From assembly GCA_942492905.1 (NCBI GenBank), contig OW818657.1, positions 6,138,001 through 6,202,000 on the forward strand: a DNA stretch of 64,000 nucleotides, read 5' to 3'. A model generated the notes under the pieces. That model was not told where the DNA came from. It did no database searches and worked only from the letters and a program-made list of their open reading frames with translations. This document shows, in pieces, positions 25,639 through 35,698 of the stretch. Position numbers and translations under genes: made by a program. The first letter of the stretch is position 1. Every line of letters starts with the position of its first letter. The DNA is from CAIZWU01 sp942492905 (lineage in GTDB: Bacteria > Verrucomicrobiota > Verrucomicrobiia > Verrucomicrobiales > V1-33).

Positions 25639-28635
25639 ATGCTCTCCGCCGCCCAGATCCGCCAGTCCTTCCTCGATTTCTTCAAGTCCAAGCAGCACAC
25701 CATCGTGCCCTCGGCCAGCCTGATGCCGGACAGCCCGAACCTGCTCTTCACCAACGCGGGGATGAACCAGTTCGTGCCCATCTTCCTCGGCCAGATCGAG
25801 TGCCCCTACAAACCCGGCCGCGCCGCTGATACCCAAAAGTGCATCCGCGCCGGCGGCAAACACAACGATCTGGATGATGTCGGTCTCGACACCTATCACC
25901 ACACCTTTTTCGAAATGCTGGGGAACTGGTCCTTCGGCGACTACTTCAAAAAGGAAGCCATCGCCTGGTCTTGGGAGCTCATCATCGACGTCTGGAAATT
26001 CCCCGCCGAACGCGTTTACGCCACCATCTACCAGCCGGACAAATCCCTCGGCGACCCCGCCGAACGCGACCAGGAAGCCTGGGACCTCTGGGCCGAAAAA
26101 TTCCGCGGCGCCGGCCTGGATCCTGACATCCACATCGTCAACGGGAACAAAAAAGACAACTTCTGGATGATGGGCGAAACCGGCCCCTGCGGCCCCTGCA
26201 CCGAAATCCACATCGATCTCACCCCCGGCCCGGTGCGCACCAGCGTCGAGCGACAGAAAGAAGGCGCCCTGCTCGTCAACGGCCCCGACGCCCGCTGCAT
26301 CGAAATCTGGAATAACGTCTTCATCCAATACAACGCCAACCCCGACGGCAGCTTCGTCCCCCTCCCCGCCCAGCACGTCGATACCGGCATGGGCTTCGAG
26401 CGCGTCGTCTCCATCATCCACGGCACCCAGAACTTCACCACCTTCGAGCACTCCAATAAAATCTCGAACTACGACACCGACGTCTTCCGCCCGCTCTTCG
26501 ACGAAATCGAAAAACTCAGCGGCAAAAAATACCTCAGCACCCTCCCCGCCGCCGGCAGCACCGGCGAGACCGAGCAGGAAAAAATCGACATCGCCTTCCG
26601 CGTCATCGCCGACCACATCCGCACCCTCAGTTTTTCCATCGCCGACGGCATCACCCCCGGCAACAACGACCGCAACTACGTCCTGAGAAGAATTCTCCGC
26701 CGCGCCGTCAAATACGGCCGCACCCTCGGCTTCACCGAGCCCTTCTTCTACAAACTCACCGACACCCTCGCCTCCCACATGGGCGAAGTCTTCCCCGAAC
26801 TCCGCGCCCGCAAAGAGTTCATCAAACAGACCCTCAAAACCGAGGAGGAGGCGTTTAACCGGACTTTGGATAAGGGGATCGCGTTGTTTGAAACTGAAGC
26901 TAAAACCATCGAAGTTATCCTGAAACACTTTGAGCAGACTTCCGGGATTGATGAACGTAAAATGTCCCCAGGTGAGCATGAGGTGGACTTCTTTACCGAG
27001 TATCAAACTGACCGATTCAAAGCCGATCCGGCCATCTCAATAGCTGTCCTTCAACTCATTTCCGAGGCTCTTGGGGATGCATCTTTGATCGAAAAGCTCA
27101 CAGGTAAACCAGAAGAAATAGCCAGACAGTATGCCGAAATCATTCTCTACCCGAATAGATACGGCATCGTAAAAAACAAGCTCAAAGCACTCACTGCTTC
27201 CATCAGCGGAAATTTCGCTTTCCGTCTCTATGACGAACAAGGCTTCCCCCTCGACCTCACCGAACTCATGGCCCGCGAGCGCGGCCTGACGGTGGACAAG
27301 GAAGGCTTCGAAGTCCTGATGAACCAGCAGCGCGAGCGCGCCCGCGCCGCCCAGAAAAAATCCGTCATCAAACTCTCCGAAATCGAAACCAAGGAACCCA
27401 CCACCTTCCTCGGTTACGACGCCGAAGAGACCGAATCCAAGGTCCTCGAAGTGGTCACCGTCGGCGACAAAACCGCGGTCATCCTGGATGCCACGCCTTG
27501 TTATGCGGAAATGGGCGGACAGCTGGGCGATACCGGCACCCTGCTCGCCGGAGCGGAAGTATTGTCCATCGCCAACACGCAGAAATCAGGGAACACCTTC
27601 CTGCATTACCTCGCCTCGGATGACGTCACCCTGACGCCCGGAGCCGCCGTCACGGTGCGCATTGATGAAGCCCGCCGCGACGCCATTTCCCGCCACCACA
27701 GCGTGACGCACCTCCTGCACTGGGCCCTGCACGAAGTGGTTAGCCACGATGCCACCCAGAAAGGTTCCTACGTCGGCCCGGAGAAGCTGACATTCGACTT
27801 CAACAGCGCCGCCCTCAGCCCGCAGCAGGTCGCCGACATCGAAAAACTGGTCAACGAACGCATCGTCGAAAACGCCCCGGTTTCCTGGTCCGAGGTGAAA
27901 TATACCGACGTGAAATCCCGCCCGGAAATCATGCAGGCCTTCGGCGAAAAATACGGCGACACCGTCCGCGTCGTCCAGATCGGCGGCAACCCTAACGCCC
28001 TCGATGGCTACAGCATGGAACTCTGCGGCGGCACCCACATCCGCCGCACCGGCCAGATCGGGCTTTTCAAAATCCTCAGCGAAGCCGCCACCGGAGCCGG
28101 CATCCGCCGCATTGAAGCCGTCGCCGGTCTCCCCGCCTACGAGCAGGCCGCCGCCGATGCCACCCGCCTCAAACAACTCGCGGGCAAAATCGGCGCGCCC
28201 CTGCCGGACCTCGAAAAGAAAATCGACCTCCTCCTCGAGCAAACCAAGTCCCTCGAAAAAGCATTAAAGTCAGCCCAGCAGCGCGAAGCCGCTGGCCGCG
28301 CCAAGGAACTTCTCCCTAACGCCGAAGGCCCGGTCCTCATCGCCAACCTTGGCGACGTGGACGGCGACTACGCCATGGCCGTGAGCGACGCCCTGAAGTC
28401 CCTCTTCAACGGCATCGTCGTCCTCGGCACCACCGGCGGCGGCAACGTCGCCCTCATCGCCACCGTGAGTAAAGACCACCAGGCCAAAATCCAAGCCGGT
28501 AAAATCATCCAAACCATCGCCCCCCACGTCGGAGGCAAAGGCGGCGGCAAACCCGACTTCGCCCGCGGCGGCGGCAAGGAAGTCAGCGGCTTGGATGCGG
28601 CCCTGGCCGAAGCCAGACGGCTGGCGGCTGGGTGA
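25639..28635 (+). CDS. alaS: Alanyl-tRNA synthetase
   Basis: Charges tRNA-Ala and edits mischarged serine/glycine. From ATG 25639 (MLSAAQIRQSFLDFFKSK) it has 998 residues, well above the usual ~875. The class II catalytic domain has LFTNAGMNQFVPIFLG and GNWSFGDYFKKEAI; the editing domain has RHHSVTHLLHWAL and ELCGGTHIRRTG; the C-Ala domain ends GGGKPDFARGGGK. The extra length is mostly a segment at about residues 417-522, where family members pass directly from the 'RTLxxG' helix to AFRLYDxxGFP. This segment is visibly AT-richer than the rest of the gene. The reading frame stays open throughout, so the product is probably active. Confidence 0.96.
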   Translation: MLSAAQIRQSFLDFFKSKQHTIVPSASLMPDSPNLLFTNAGMNQFVPIFLGQIECPYKPGRAADTQKCIRAGGKHNDLDDVGLDTYHHTFFEMLGNWSFGDYFKKEAIAWSWELIIDVWKFPAERVYATIYQPDKSLGDPAERDQEAWDLWAEKFRGAGLDPDIHIVNGNKKDNFWMMGETGPCGPCTEIHIDLTPGPVRTSVERQKEGALLVNGPDARCIEIWNNVFIQYNANPDGSFVPLPAQHVDTGMGFERVVSIIHGTQNFTTFEHSNKISNYDTDVFRPLFDEIEKLSGKKYLSTLPAAGSTGETEQEKIDIAFRVIADHIRTLSFSIADGITPGNNDRNYVLRRILRRAVKYGRTLGFTEPFFYKLTDTLASHMGEVFPELRARKEFIKQTLKTEEEAFNRTLDKGIALFETEAKTIEVILKHFEQTSGIDERKMSPGEHEVDFFTEYQTDRFKADPAISIAVLQLISEALGDASLIEKLTGKPEEIARQYAEIILYPNRYGIVKNKLKALTASISGNFAFRLYDEQGFPLDLTELMARERGLTVDKEGFEVLMNQQRERARAAQKKSVIKLSEIETKEPTTFLGYDAEETESKVLEVVTVGDKTAVILDATPCYAEMGGQLGDTGTLLAGAEVLSIANTQKSGNTFLHYLASDDVTLTPGAAVTVRIDEARRDAISRHHSVTHLLHWALHEVVSHDATQKGSYVGPEKLTFDFNSAALSPQQVADIEKLVNERIVENAPVSWSEVKYTDVKSRPEIMQAFGEKYGDTVRVVQIGGNPNALDGYSMELCGGTHIRRTGQIGLFKILSEAATGAGIRRIEAVAGLPAYEQAAADATRLKQLAGKIGAPLPDLEKKIDLLLEQTKSLEKALKSAQQREAAGRAKELLPNAEGPVLIANLGDVDGDYAMAVSDALKSLFNGIVVLGTTGGGNVALIATVSKDHQAKIQAGKIIQTIAPHVGGKGGGKPDFARGGGKEVSGLDAALAEARRLAAG
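26890..27205 (+). other. AT-rich in-frame insertion inside alaS
   Basis: About 315 bp (residues roughly 417-522) with codon choice and base composition unlike the flanks: many A- or T-ending codons against the C/G-ending style of the gene. The protein encoded is helical and charged (HFEQTSGIDERKMSPG, LIEKLTGKPEEIARQYAEII). It falls within the tRNA-recognition region between the RTL helix and FRLYDEQGFP. No intein motifs or start/stop signals are seen. Confidence 0.7.
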
Positions 28636-28652
28636 CTTATTGACTCCCCCTG

Positions 28653-29012
28653 TCATCCTCTCTCATCTTTCTTCCTCTCCGCGTATTTTGGTAGAAGCTG
28701 ACGGTCGGTTGAAATTTTCGCCCGGTTCCGCAAATCCTCCTCAACTTTCGCGGCCACCACGCCCCGGATCATGATGAAACCGCATTTCGGACAAAACCAT
28801 CCGGACCGTTTATCAAACCCCATCGATTCCCTGCTCCATCTGGAATCCCCACGTGCTGTGAAAAAGAGGTCCGGCCAAGCCAGACCATCGATCACGAGGC
28901 TGGACACCGATTGACCCACTGAAAAATCACCCGCTTTGGTGGCCGCCCCGCAATCTGGACAGACAGGGGTTTCGCCAAGGTGCACACGGTTTAGCTTTTC
29001 CGAGTCTGACAT
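28653..29012 (-). CDS. Zinc-ribbon protein of unknown function
   Basis: A 119-residue protein started at ATG 29012 (MSDSEKLNRVHLGETPVC). Two cysteine knuckles, CPDCG (about residues 18-22) and CPKCG (about 74-78), enclose a beta-rich stretch with LFFTARGDSRWSRESM, like the small zinc-ribbon domains annotated as PF20097/DUF6487. The C-terminal 30 residues are charged and helical. Probably cytoplasmic; role unknown. It is convergent with alaS, whose stop is 17 bp away, and divergent from the VapBC-like pair. Confidence 0.7.
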   Translation of the reverse strand: MSDSEKLNRVHLGETPVCPDCGAATKAGDFSVGQSVSSLVIDGLAWPDLFFTARGDSRWSRESMGFDKRSGWFCPKCGFIMIRGVVAAKVEEDLRNRAKISTDRQLLPKYAERKKDERG

Positions 29013-29163
29013 AAGTCCGGCATTATCTTCGACCTGGCACTGAGCGCATCTACATTTTCTGAACCTATTTGCACGATAACGCCGAATGCCCAAACAATCA
29101 TCATCGCAAAGCCCAATAGAAAGCGAATTTGACGCGACGCACAAATATGCGCATATTCGCTTC

Positions 29164-29418
29164 ATGCGCACGACGATTGATCTTCCTGAGCCACTCTTCC
29201 ACCGGGCGAAGCTTCTTGCGGTGCAGCGACGAGTGACACTTAAAAAGCTCATCACGGAGGTGCTGGAAACAGCATTCCATGAGCCTGTTCCTGTCTCCCG
29301 CCGCATGACCTCGCCTCCGGTTCCGTTTGAGGCTACCGGTCCGCTGCCTGCCCTGTCCAACCGGCAGATCGCTGAACTCTTTGAGGAGGAAGACCTCCGC
29401 AAAGCCGGTATCCCATGA
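29164..29418 (+). CDS. VapB-like antitoxin
   Basis: An 84-residue protein beginning MRTTIDLPEPLFHRAKLLAV, the form of a ribbon-helix-helix DNA-binding antitoxin: a short strand followed by two helices (RRVTLKKLITEVLETAF). The C-terminal tail (LSNRQIAELFEEEDLRKAG) would bind and block the toxin. The stop overlaps the start of the PIN-domain toxin by 4 bp (ATGA), showing translational coupling. Such antitoxins usually repress their own operon. An upstream in-frame start at 29086 is less likely. Confidence 0.85.
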   Translation: MRTTIDLPEPLFHRAKLLAVQRRVTLKKLITEVLETAFHEPVPVSRRMTSPPVPFEATGPLPALSNRQIAELFEEEDLRKAGIP

Positions 29419-29843
29419 CTACTGTAGTGGATGTGAACGTGATGTTTGCGATTCTGGTGTCGGGCCATGCCCACCATCCGGCGGCGTGGGATTGGTGGCA
29501 GCAACAAGCGGATCAATCCGTCGCTTTGTGTCTATATTCACGAATGGGCACGCTGCGGCTGCTTTCCAATGCCAAAGCCATGGGAGGCAGACCGTTCATT
29601 CCGGAAAAGGCTCTCGATACTTGGGATATTATCGCTGCCGATCCGCGCTGTTTTTGGCTGGAAGCTGAAGCCAGCCATGATTTCCACCTCCGCCGGCTGG
29701 TCATCGGACGGCAAGCTTCCTCCAACCTGTGGACGGATGCCTGGTTTGCTGCGCTGGCCTCCTCGAACAATTCACGCCTGACTTCTTTCGATTCTGATTT
29801 TCGGTCATTCAACTTGGCGAATTTTGAACACCTCTCGTCATGA
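29415..29843 (+). CDS. VapC-like PIN-domain toxin
   Basis: A 142-residue PIN-domain ribonuclease. The acidic metal-binding residues are D6 in VVDVNVMFAIL, a glutamate/aspartate pair mid-protein, and DAWFAALASSNNSRLTSFDSDF near the end (WTDAWFAAL and FDSDF are typical of VapC). VapC toxins cut specific tRNAs or rRNA when not held by VapB. The pair sits between alaS and eno without nearby mobility genes. Confidence 0.87.
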   Translation: MTTVVDVNVMFAILVSGHAHHPAAWDWWQQQADQSVALCLYSRMGTLRLLSNAKAMGGRPFIPEKALDTWDIIAADPRCFWLEAEASHDFHLRRLVIGRQASSNLWTDAWFAALASSNNSRLTSFDSDFRSFNLANFEHLSS

Positions 29844-29958
29844 TACCATGGCTCGCCTTCCGCCACACCGCCCAAATTCCCCTACATTCCCCGGCACAAC
29901 TCCCGCTTTCCCTTTGCAAAATGGCCCGGCGGCACAGATGGAGAATTTGGGCACAAGA

Positions 29959-29971
29959 TTTGTTCAACAAA
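29959..29971. promoter_or_regulatory. Short palindrome upstream of eno
   Basis: TTTGTTCAACAAA is a perfect palindrome around a central C, 44 bp before the enolase start, in an AT-rich stretch. It could be an operator or chance; no partner site was found. Confidence 0.3.
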
Positions 29972-30015
29972 CCTTGATTTTTCACTCATTTTAACCGACA
30001 ACCCAAATTACAAAC

Positions 30016-31302
<1,287 letters not shown>

Positions 31303-31326
31303 CCGTCCCCCATCCACAGACACCCC

Positions 31327-31653
31327 ATGGCCCGCCAAGTCATCGACGAACTGGACGAACCGCAGACCATCTGGTCCACGGTGAGCCGCTTTGCGGGCCT
31401 GGGGTGTGTGTTGATGCTCATCGGGATCATCTCGGTCCCGTTCTTCCCCCGTTTCCGCGACTATCGCGCTCTCAACGAGGAAGGCCGCGAAGTTGCCGCC
31501 CGCCGCGACAAAGAACGCGCCCTGCTCGACGAAAAGGAAGCCGAACTGCGCATGCTCACAAGCGATCCGCAATTCATTGAACTCAAAGCCCGCGACCACC
31601 TCGACCTCTACAAGGAAGGCGAAGTGGTGTTCCGTTTTGAAGAAGGGAAGTAG
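31327..31653 (+). CDS. FtsB/DivIC-like septum formation initiator
   Basis: A 108-residue membrane protein: a short cytoplasmic N-terminus, one membrane helix at about residues 22-42 (FAGLGCVLMLIGIISVPFF), and a periplasmic coiled coil rich in E/R/K (REVAARRDKERALLDEKEAE). The ending LKARDHLDLYKEGEVVFRFE resembles the conserved tail of FtsB/DivIC, which connects the divisome proteins FtsL and FtsQ. Position behind eno supports this. Confidence 0.75.
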   Translation: MARQVIDELDEPQTIWSTVSRFAGLGCVLMLIGIISVPFFPRFRDYRALNEEGREVAARRDKERALLDEKEAELRMLTSDPQFIELKARDHLDLYKEGEVVFRFEEGK

Positions 31654-31673
31654 CCCGCTGCGCAGCCCAAAAC

Positions 31674-31859
31674 GTAGCCCTCATCGCTCCGCGTGATGAG
31701 CAGAGCCGCAAGAGTGGCACGTTGAATCAAAGGGCGTTGGAGAACATTCCCCCCGCGCAAAAAATTGCCGCCACGAAACCACCGGGGTTGCTATTATAAT
31801 TCGGAACTTGCGCAGGCAAGGGACGCTGAAGGCTCATCACGCGGAGCGATGATGGCTAC
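31674..31859. repeat. MITE/REPIN-like inverted-repeat element
   Basis: Two 28-bp arms (31674-31701 and 31832-31859) are reverse complements with one mismatch; the inner 19 bp, starting TCATCGCTCC, match perfectly. The 130 bp between holds no gene. Size and structure suggest a small non-autonomous repeat of REPIN/MITE type. The right arm reaches the last 4 bp of the following minus-strand hydrolase gene. Confidence 0.6.
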
Positions 31860-32599
31860 TTTGGGCCAAACCGCCCGTCCTGCAGGAATGCCAGCACCTC
31901 ACGCTGGGCCTCGGCATTTTTCGGCATCCGCGTGTGTGAAGTGGTCAATACCCGGAAATCCGCCATACCTTCGAGGCGGCCACTGTCGACCGCCACCACG
32001 CCATCGTCGGGGCCTTTGATAAAGGGCGACAAATAGGGAAACCAGCCGGGCCGGTTCCCCATCAGAATGCCCGGAGCATAATCCGCCGGGTCCGGCAGCT
32101 TCGAATCGGCTTCCTTCGGACAGCAGGAGACGGCCACGGCCGGGGCGATCATTCTGGCGAGCGGTTTCCACTTCAATGGCTCCGCCAGCGGCGTCCCATG
32201 GTTTGGGGCCGCCAGAAAAACCACCCTGCCCAACCGCGCCGGCTTGCCCGCGGCGAGGTACTCCCGCACCACCAAGGCGCCCATCGAATGCGCGACCAAG
32301 TGGACCCGTTTGGTCCGGTCCTGACAGTGTTCCGCGATCATCTGCCGCACCCAGTCTGCCGCCTCCACTGGAGCCGCGACTTTCCGGGAGGGATACCTCA
32401 CATTAATGGTTTCATACCCCTGCCGGTTCAGAAATTCCGCGGTCGGCTCCAGGGTGTCGCGGAACCAATCCAGTCCATGCACCAGCACCACGTAATCACC
32501 TGACCCCGCCCGGCGTTCCACGCCAAAAGGCGCGGCCGGCAGTGGCGTGACCATGCCGAACAGCACGGAGCAGCAGATCGCATAAATCCAATTTCGCAT
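31856..32599 (-). CDS. Exported alpha/beta hydrolase (lipase/esterase-like)
   Basis: A 247-residue protein with signal peptide MRNWIYAICCSVLFGMVTPLPA. The hydrolase fold shows VVLVHGLDWFRDT (oxyanion hole), the nucleophile elbow VAHSMGALVVREYL, an acidic residue in KGPDDGVVAVDS and a C-terminal histidine in TSHTRMPKN. The APNHGTPLAEPL stretch is typical of the EstA/triacylglycerol-lipase group. Probably cuts esters in the periplasm or outside. Monocistronic by position. Confidence 0.85.
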   Translation of the reverse strand: MRNWIYAICCSVLFGMVTPLPAAPFGVERRAGSGDYVVLVHGLDWFRDTLEPTAEFLNRQGYETINVRYPSRKVAAPVEAADWVRQMIAEHCQDRTKRVHLVAHSMGALVVREYLAAGKPARLGRVVFLAAPNHGTPLAEPLKWKPLARMIAPAVAVSCCPKEADSKLPDPADYAPGILMGNRPGWFPYLSPFIKGPDDGVVAVDSGRLEGMADFRVLTTSHTRMPKNAEAQREVLAFLQDGRFGPK

Positions 32600-32679
32600 G
32601 GCAATTCATGCCAGCCCTCGACCGACCCCGCTACCGCAAAGAACAGCCCCGGCATGAGCCCCCCCGTAAATTCCTTTCC

Positions 32680-33981
32680 CTACTCCACTATTGCCGCACA
32701 GGCCGGCACGAGGATGGAATCACTCATGCCATGCAGGATCTTTTTGTCCGCCGGGACAATGGTCGCCAACACCCCGCCGAGCTGGATCGCCGATCCATCG
32801 CGCGGCACAAAATAATACGGACAAAGCCGCACCCGGCCATGCATGATTTTCACCGCACCCGTGGTGCGGTCGAAGTAGGGATGCTCCACCACCTTTGCGG
32901 CATGGAATTGCTGCAACACCCACGGCGATTCTGCAAAATCCCCCTGCGCCTCCGTCACCGCTGCCGCCCATTCCGGCTGGCTGACATCGTGCCCGATCAC
33001 CACACTGCGGCTACCCCAGGCATCCTGATGAAACCCGCTGCGTTTCAGCACCAGTTGCCGCTCCTTCTGGGAAAAACCAGCCAGTTCGTCCCAGGCATTG
33101 ATCTCCAATCCCGGCAGCACCGCGTGATGCGGCAGCGGCGTCGGATCCATCACCCAGCCGCGCGGGATGATTTTAGCCAAGGCATCGCGCTGATTTTCCC
33201 GCAGTTCCTGACGCCACAATTCCCGCAGCGGCCGGCTCCAGAACAACGCCAACCACAGCTTCTCCTCCAGCCACGGTTTCATCGGCGCGGAAATCGTCAG
33301 GCTGCCTTCCGCCGCCGCGGCCTGTATCGCCTGCCAGCCCGGAATCTGCGGCAGATCGAACAATTCAAAAAACCGGTAAATGTCACGTCCTGCCGGTTGA
33401 TAGGACTCCGCTTCGGCCACGGCAAACCCCGAGCCCGCCTGCCTCGCCAGCCATTCCATTTCCGGCCGGTAGTCACCGGATTCCTTGGAAATCACCAAGT
33501 CCGCCCCCTGCGGAAACAGACTGCGGAATCCCGTCACCATGCCATCCGCCCCGCCCAGCAATGGTTTGTCAGGGTGCAGCTTCGCATAAGTCTGCCCCAG
33601 CCATCCCGTCAGGCCGATTCCCCCGGGCACACTGTCGATTTCACTCATCGCAAATCCGGTTTCCGTCAGGATCAAATCCGGCCGGATTACGCCCGGCAAT
33701 TGATTCCGCAACGGCTTCGCCCGCGCCGCCTCCAACAGTTCCGCCGGTTTCCCCGCATCCAGATACCCGGCAATCCACGGCGGCACCTTGCCCTTCAAAC
33801 TCCGGTAATAAAGGTCATTCGCCGCCTTCAGAAAAACATGCAGCCGGTGCCCCAGCTTCTGCAACTCCGCCACCTGCTTCGGCTCAATCGGAAACGGCTC
33901 CGGCGAGGTCAGCCACGCCTTTCCCGCAAACAGCCCGCCTTCGGGCATGGCCTGCAAAACTTCTTCTTGGGTTGGGGGCAT
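32680..33981 (-). CDS. Protein of unknown function, possibly ATP-grasp-like
   Basis: A 433-residue cytoplasmic protein without a signal sequence. Residues about 105-130 (RPDLILTETGFAMSEIDSVP) and the C-terminal LVLKRSGFHQDAWGSRSVVIG with SPWVLQQFHAAKVVEHPYF recall the nucleotide-binding strands and lysine of circularly permuted ATP-grasp enzymes such as glutathionylspermidine synthase-like proteins. The match is from pattern only. No partner gene is adjacent to suggest a substrate. Confidence 0.6.
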   Translation of the reverse strand: MPPTQEEVLQAMPEGGLFAGKAWLTSPEPFPIEPKQVAELQKLGHRLHVFLKAANDLYYRSLKGKVPPWIAGYLDAGKPAELLEAARAKPLRNQLPGVIRPDLILTETGFAMSEIDSVPGGIGLTGWLGQTYAKLHPDKPLLGGADGMVTGFRSLFPQGADLVISKESGDYRPEMEWLARQAGSGFAVAEAESYQPAGRDIYRFFELFDLPQIPGWQAIQAAAAEGSLTISAPMKPWLEEKLWLALFWSRPLRELWRQELRENQRDALAKIIPRGWVMDPTPLPHHAVLPGLEINAWDELAGFSQKERQLVLKRSGFHQDAWGSRSVVIGHDVSQPEWAAAVTEAQGDFAESPWVLQQFHAAKVVEHPYFDRTTGAVKIMHGRVRLCPYYFVPRDGSAIQLGGVLATIVPADKKILHGMSDSILVPACAAIVE

Positions 33982-34042
33982 AAATATCTAATTTAAGTCG
34001 GGCACGACAATGTGCTCGATCGACTTCCCTGAGCCGAATCAT

Positions 34043-34303
34043 CTAATTCCATACCATAGTAGGAAACTCGGGACTGATCCAAAAAGTTGGCCAGTCATCA
34101 AAATGGAGAATCTCTGCTGTCCCAATGATGAGTGTATAGGCCGGTTCATCCGGGAAGTCGTTGATACGAATCTTCCAATCTGAGTGCTCGGACCTCCCAA
34201 CAAAGCAAATCCCTTCCCTTCCCGGCCCTGTCTGCCAGTCAACAGGCCGCTGGTACTCCGGAAAGGACTCCCAGTTATTCGCGAGCGAGAATGGCGGACT
34301 CAT
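34043..34303 (-). CDS. Small protein of unknown function
   Basis: An 86-residue protein if started at the ATG 34303 (MSPPFSLANNWESFPEYQ); a TTG at 34315 is possible. It is rich in tryptophan, proline and acidic residues (WKIRINDFPDEPAYTLIIG, DDWPTFW) and slightly AT-richer than its surroundings. The look is that of small immunity-type or orphan accessory proteins, but no family is recognised. It lies 19 bp upstream of the end of ruvA on the same strand. Confidence 0.5.
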   Translation of the reverse strand: MSPPFSLANNWESFPEYQRPVDWQTGPGREGICFVGRSEHSDWKIRINDFPDEPAYTLIIGTAEILHFDDWPTFWISPEFPTMVWN

Positions 34304-34322
34304 TTTTCCAAACAAATGATGG

Positions 34323-34943
34323 TTAAGCCTGGCTCAACAACCGCAGCGCCCCGCGCACCAGGCCGCTAGTGTCGGCGGCGGCTCCTTCTTCAAGGAGTTT
34401 TTTGACGGCTTTCTGGGCTTCCACTTGTTTGTATCCGAGATTGATGAGGGCCAGCACGGCGTCGTTGAGCGCCGCCTGCTCGGGGGTTTGCGCGGCTTTG
34501 GCGGCGGGGCTTTCGCCGGCGTCCTTCCAGGCATCGGTGACGCCGACCTTGTCCTTCAACTCGAAGATGATGCGCTCGGCGGTCTTTTTGCCGACGCCGC
34601 TGATTTTGGAGAGGGCGGTGACATCGCTGTTCACGACATGGCGTTTGAAATCACGCACCACCATGCCGGTGAGGATGGCGAGACCCATCTTCGGACCCAC
34701 GCCGGTGACGCGGTTGAGAAGGAGGCGGAAGAGATCGCGCTCCTCGTCGGTGGCGAATCCGTAGAGCATCTGGGCGTCCTCCCGCACCAGAAAATGCGTC
34801 AGGATCTTCACCTCCTGCCCCTCGGCCGGCATCCGGTCGTAGGTACTCACAGGCACAAAGACTTCATAACCAATGCCCTGCACATCCACCGTCAAACGGT
34901 CGGGAAGGCTCTCAGTCAGGATGCCACGGAGAAAGGTAATCAT
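34323..34943 (-). CDS. ruvA: Holliday junction DNA helicase subunit RuvA
   Basis: A 206-residue RuvA, the subunit that binds four-way junctions and recruits RuvB. Start ATG 34943 (MITFLRGILTE) gives the usual N-terminal OB domain with VQGIGYEVFVP. Two helix-hairpin-helix motifs follow (NRVTGVGPKMGLAIL and ISGVGKKTAERIIFELKDK), and the C-terminal RuvB-binding helix bundle with ALINLGYKQVEAQKAV. No ruvB or ruvC is adjacent. Confidence 0.96.
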   Translation of the reverse strand: MITFLRGILTESLPDRLTVDVQGIGYEVFVPVSTYDRMPAEGQEVKILTHFLVREDAQMLYGFATDEERDLFRLLLNRVTGVGPKMGLAILTGMVVRDFKRHVVNSDVTALSKISGVGKKTAERIIFELKDKVGVTDAWKDAGESPAAKAAQTPEQAALNDAVLALINLGYKQVEAQKAVKKLLEEGAAADTSGLVRGALRLLSQA

Positions 34944-35096
34944 GCCGCCATGGTAAACGGCAGGCAGCCGATGCCAATGGAAAGTCCACCAGGTGCGGGA
35001 CACAATATTTCTGGCACAGCTCCGGGGACCGGATACGTTGCCAGCGCGGTGAGCCACGCCGGATCACCTTTTCCAATCCAATCACCAAATCCGATC

Positions 35097-35675
35097 ATGG
35101 GCTTTCTCGACGATCTTTATCAGGAACACGGCCAGTCCGTGCAACAACGTGTCTCCACCGAACTCGGCATCCCCGCTGACAAAGCCGCCCGCGCGTTGCC
35201 CACGGTGGCTCCCATCATCCTCGCCGGGCTAAAGCGCGAGATGGACAAATCCGGCCCTGCGGGAGTGGAGTCGCGCATTCAGGATCTCAATAACAATGGC
35301 ATCCCGGACGACGAGGAAGTCGGCGGTCTGCTGGGGGGCAAAGGCAAGGAAGCCTCCGCTCTGATGGCCAATCAACTTGGGATCTCCGGGGCCGCCGCCT
35401 CCAAACTGATTCCCATGCTGGCCCCGATCATCATCGGTATGCTGATGAAAAAAGGCGGCGGCGCGGAGGGAGGCCAGGCCGGGACGGGTGGAGCCGGCGG
35501 CGGACTCGGCGGCATGGCTGCGATCCTCGACCGCAATGGCGACGGCAGCATTCTCGATGACCTCAGCGGCCTGATTACAAAAGGCGGCGTGGGCGACCTG
35601 CTCACCACTGGCGGGGCCAGCAAAAGCGGCTGTATCGGCTCCATCCTTGGCATGCTGCTGGGCGGGAAGAAGTAG
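35097..35675 (+). CDS. DUF937 family protein
   Basis: A 192-residue protein (MGFLDDLYQEHGQSVQQRVS). It has the repeated helical pattern of DUF937/YidB proteins (ELGIPADKAARALPTVAPII and QLGISGAAASKLIPMLAPII), each followed by a glycine-rich stretch, and acidic loops NNNGIPDDEE and DRNGDGSILDD that look like calcium-type loops. The family is of unknown function. An inverted repeat follows 23 bp after the stop. Confidence 0.85.
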   Translation: MGFLDDLYQEHGQSVQQRVSTELGIPADKAARALPTVAPIILAGLKREMDKSGPAGVESRIQDLNNNGIPDDEEVGGLLGGKGKEASALMANQLGISGAAASKLIPMLAPIIIGMLMKKGGGAEGGQAGTGGAGGGLGGMAAILDRNGDGSILDDLSGLITKGGVGDLLTTGGASKSGCIGSILGMLLGGKK

Positions 35676-35698
35676 CTTTCAGCCGCGGAAGGAGGTTG

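Noticed and set aside
28653..29516. Zinc-ribbon frame extended to 287 codons
   Set aside because: The extension overlaps the antitoxin and toxin genes antisense and is not protein-like; the start at 29012 is preferred.
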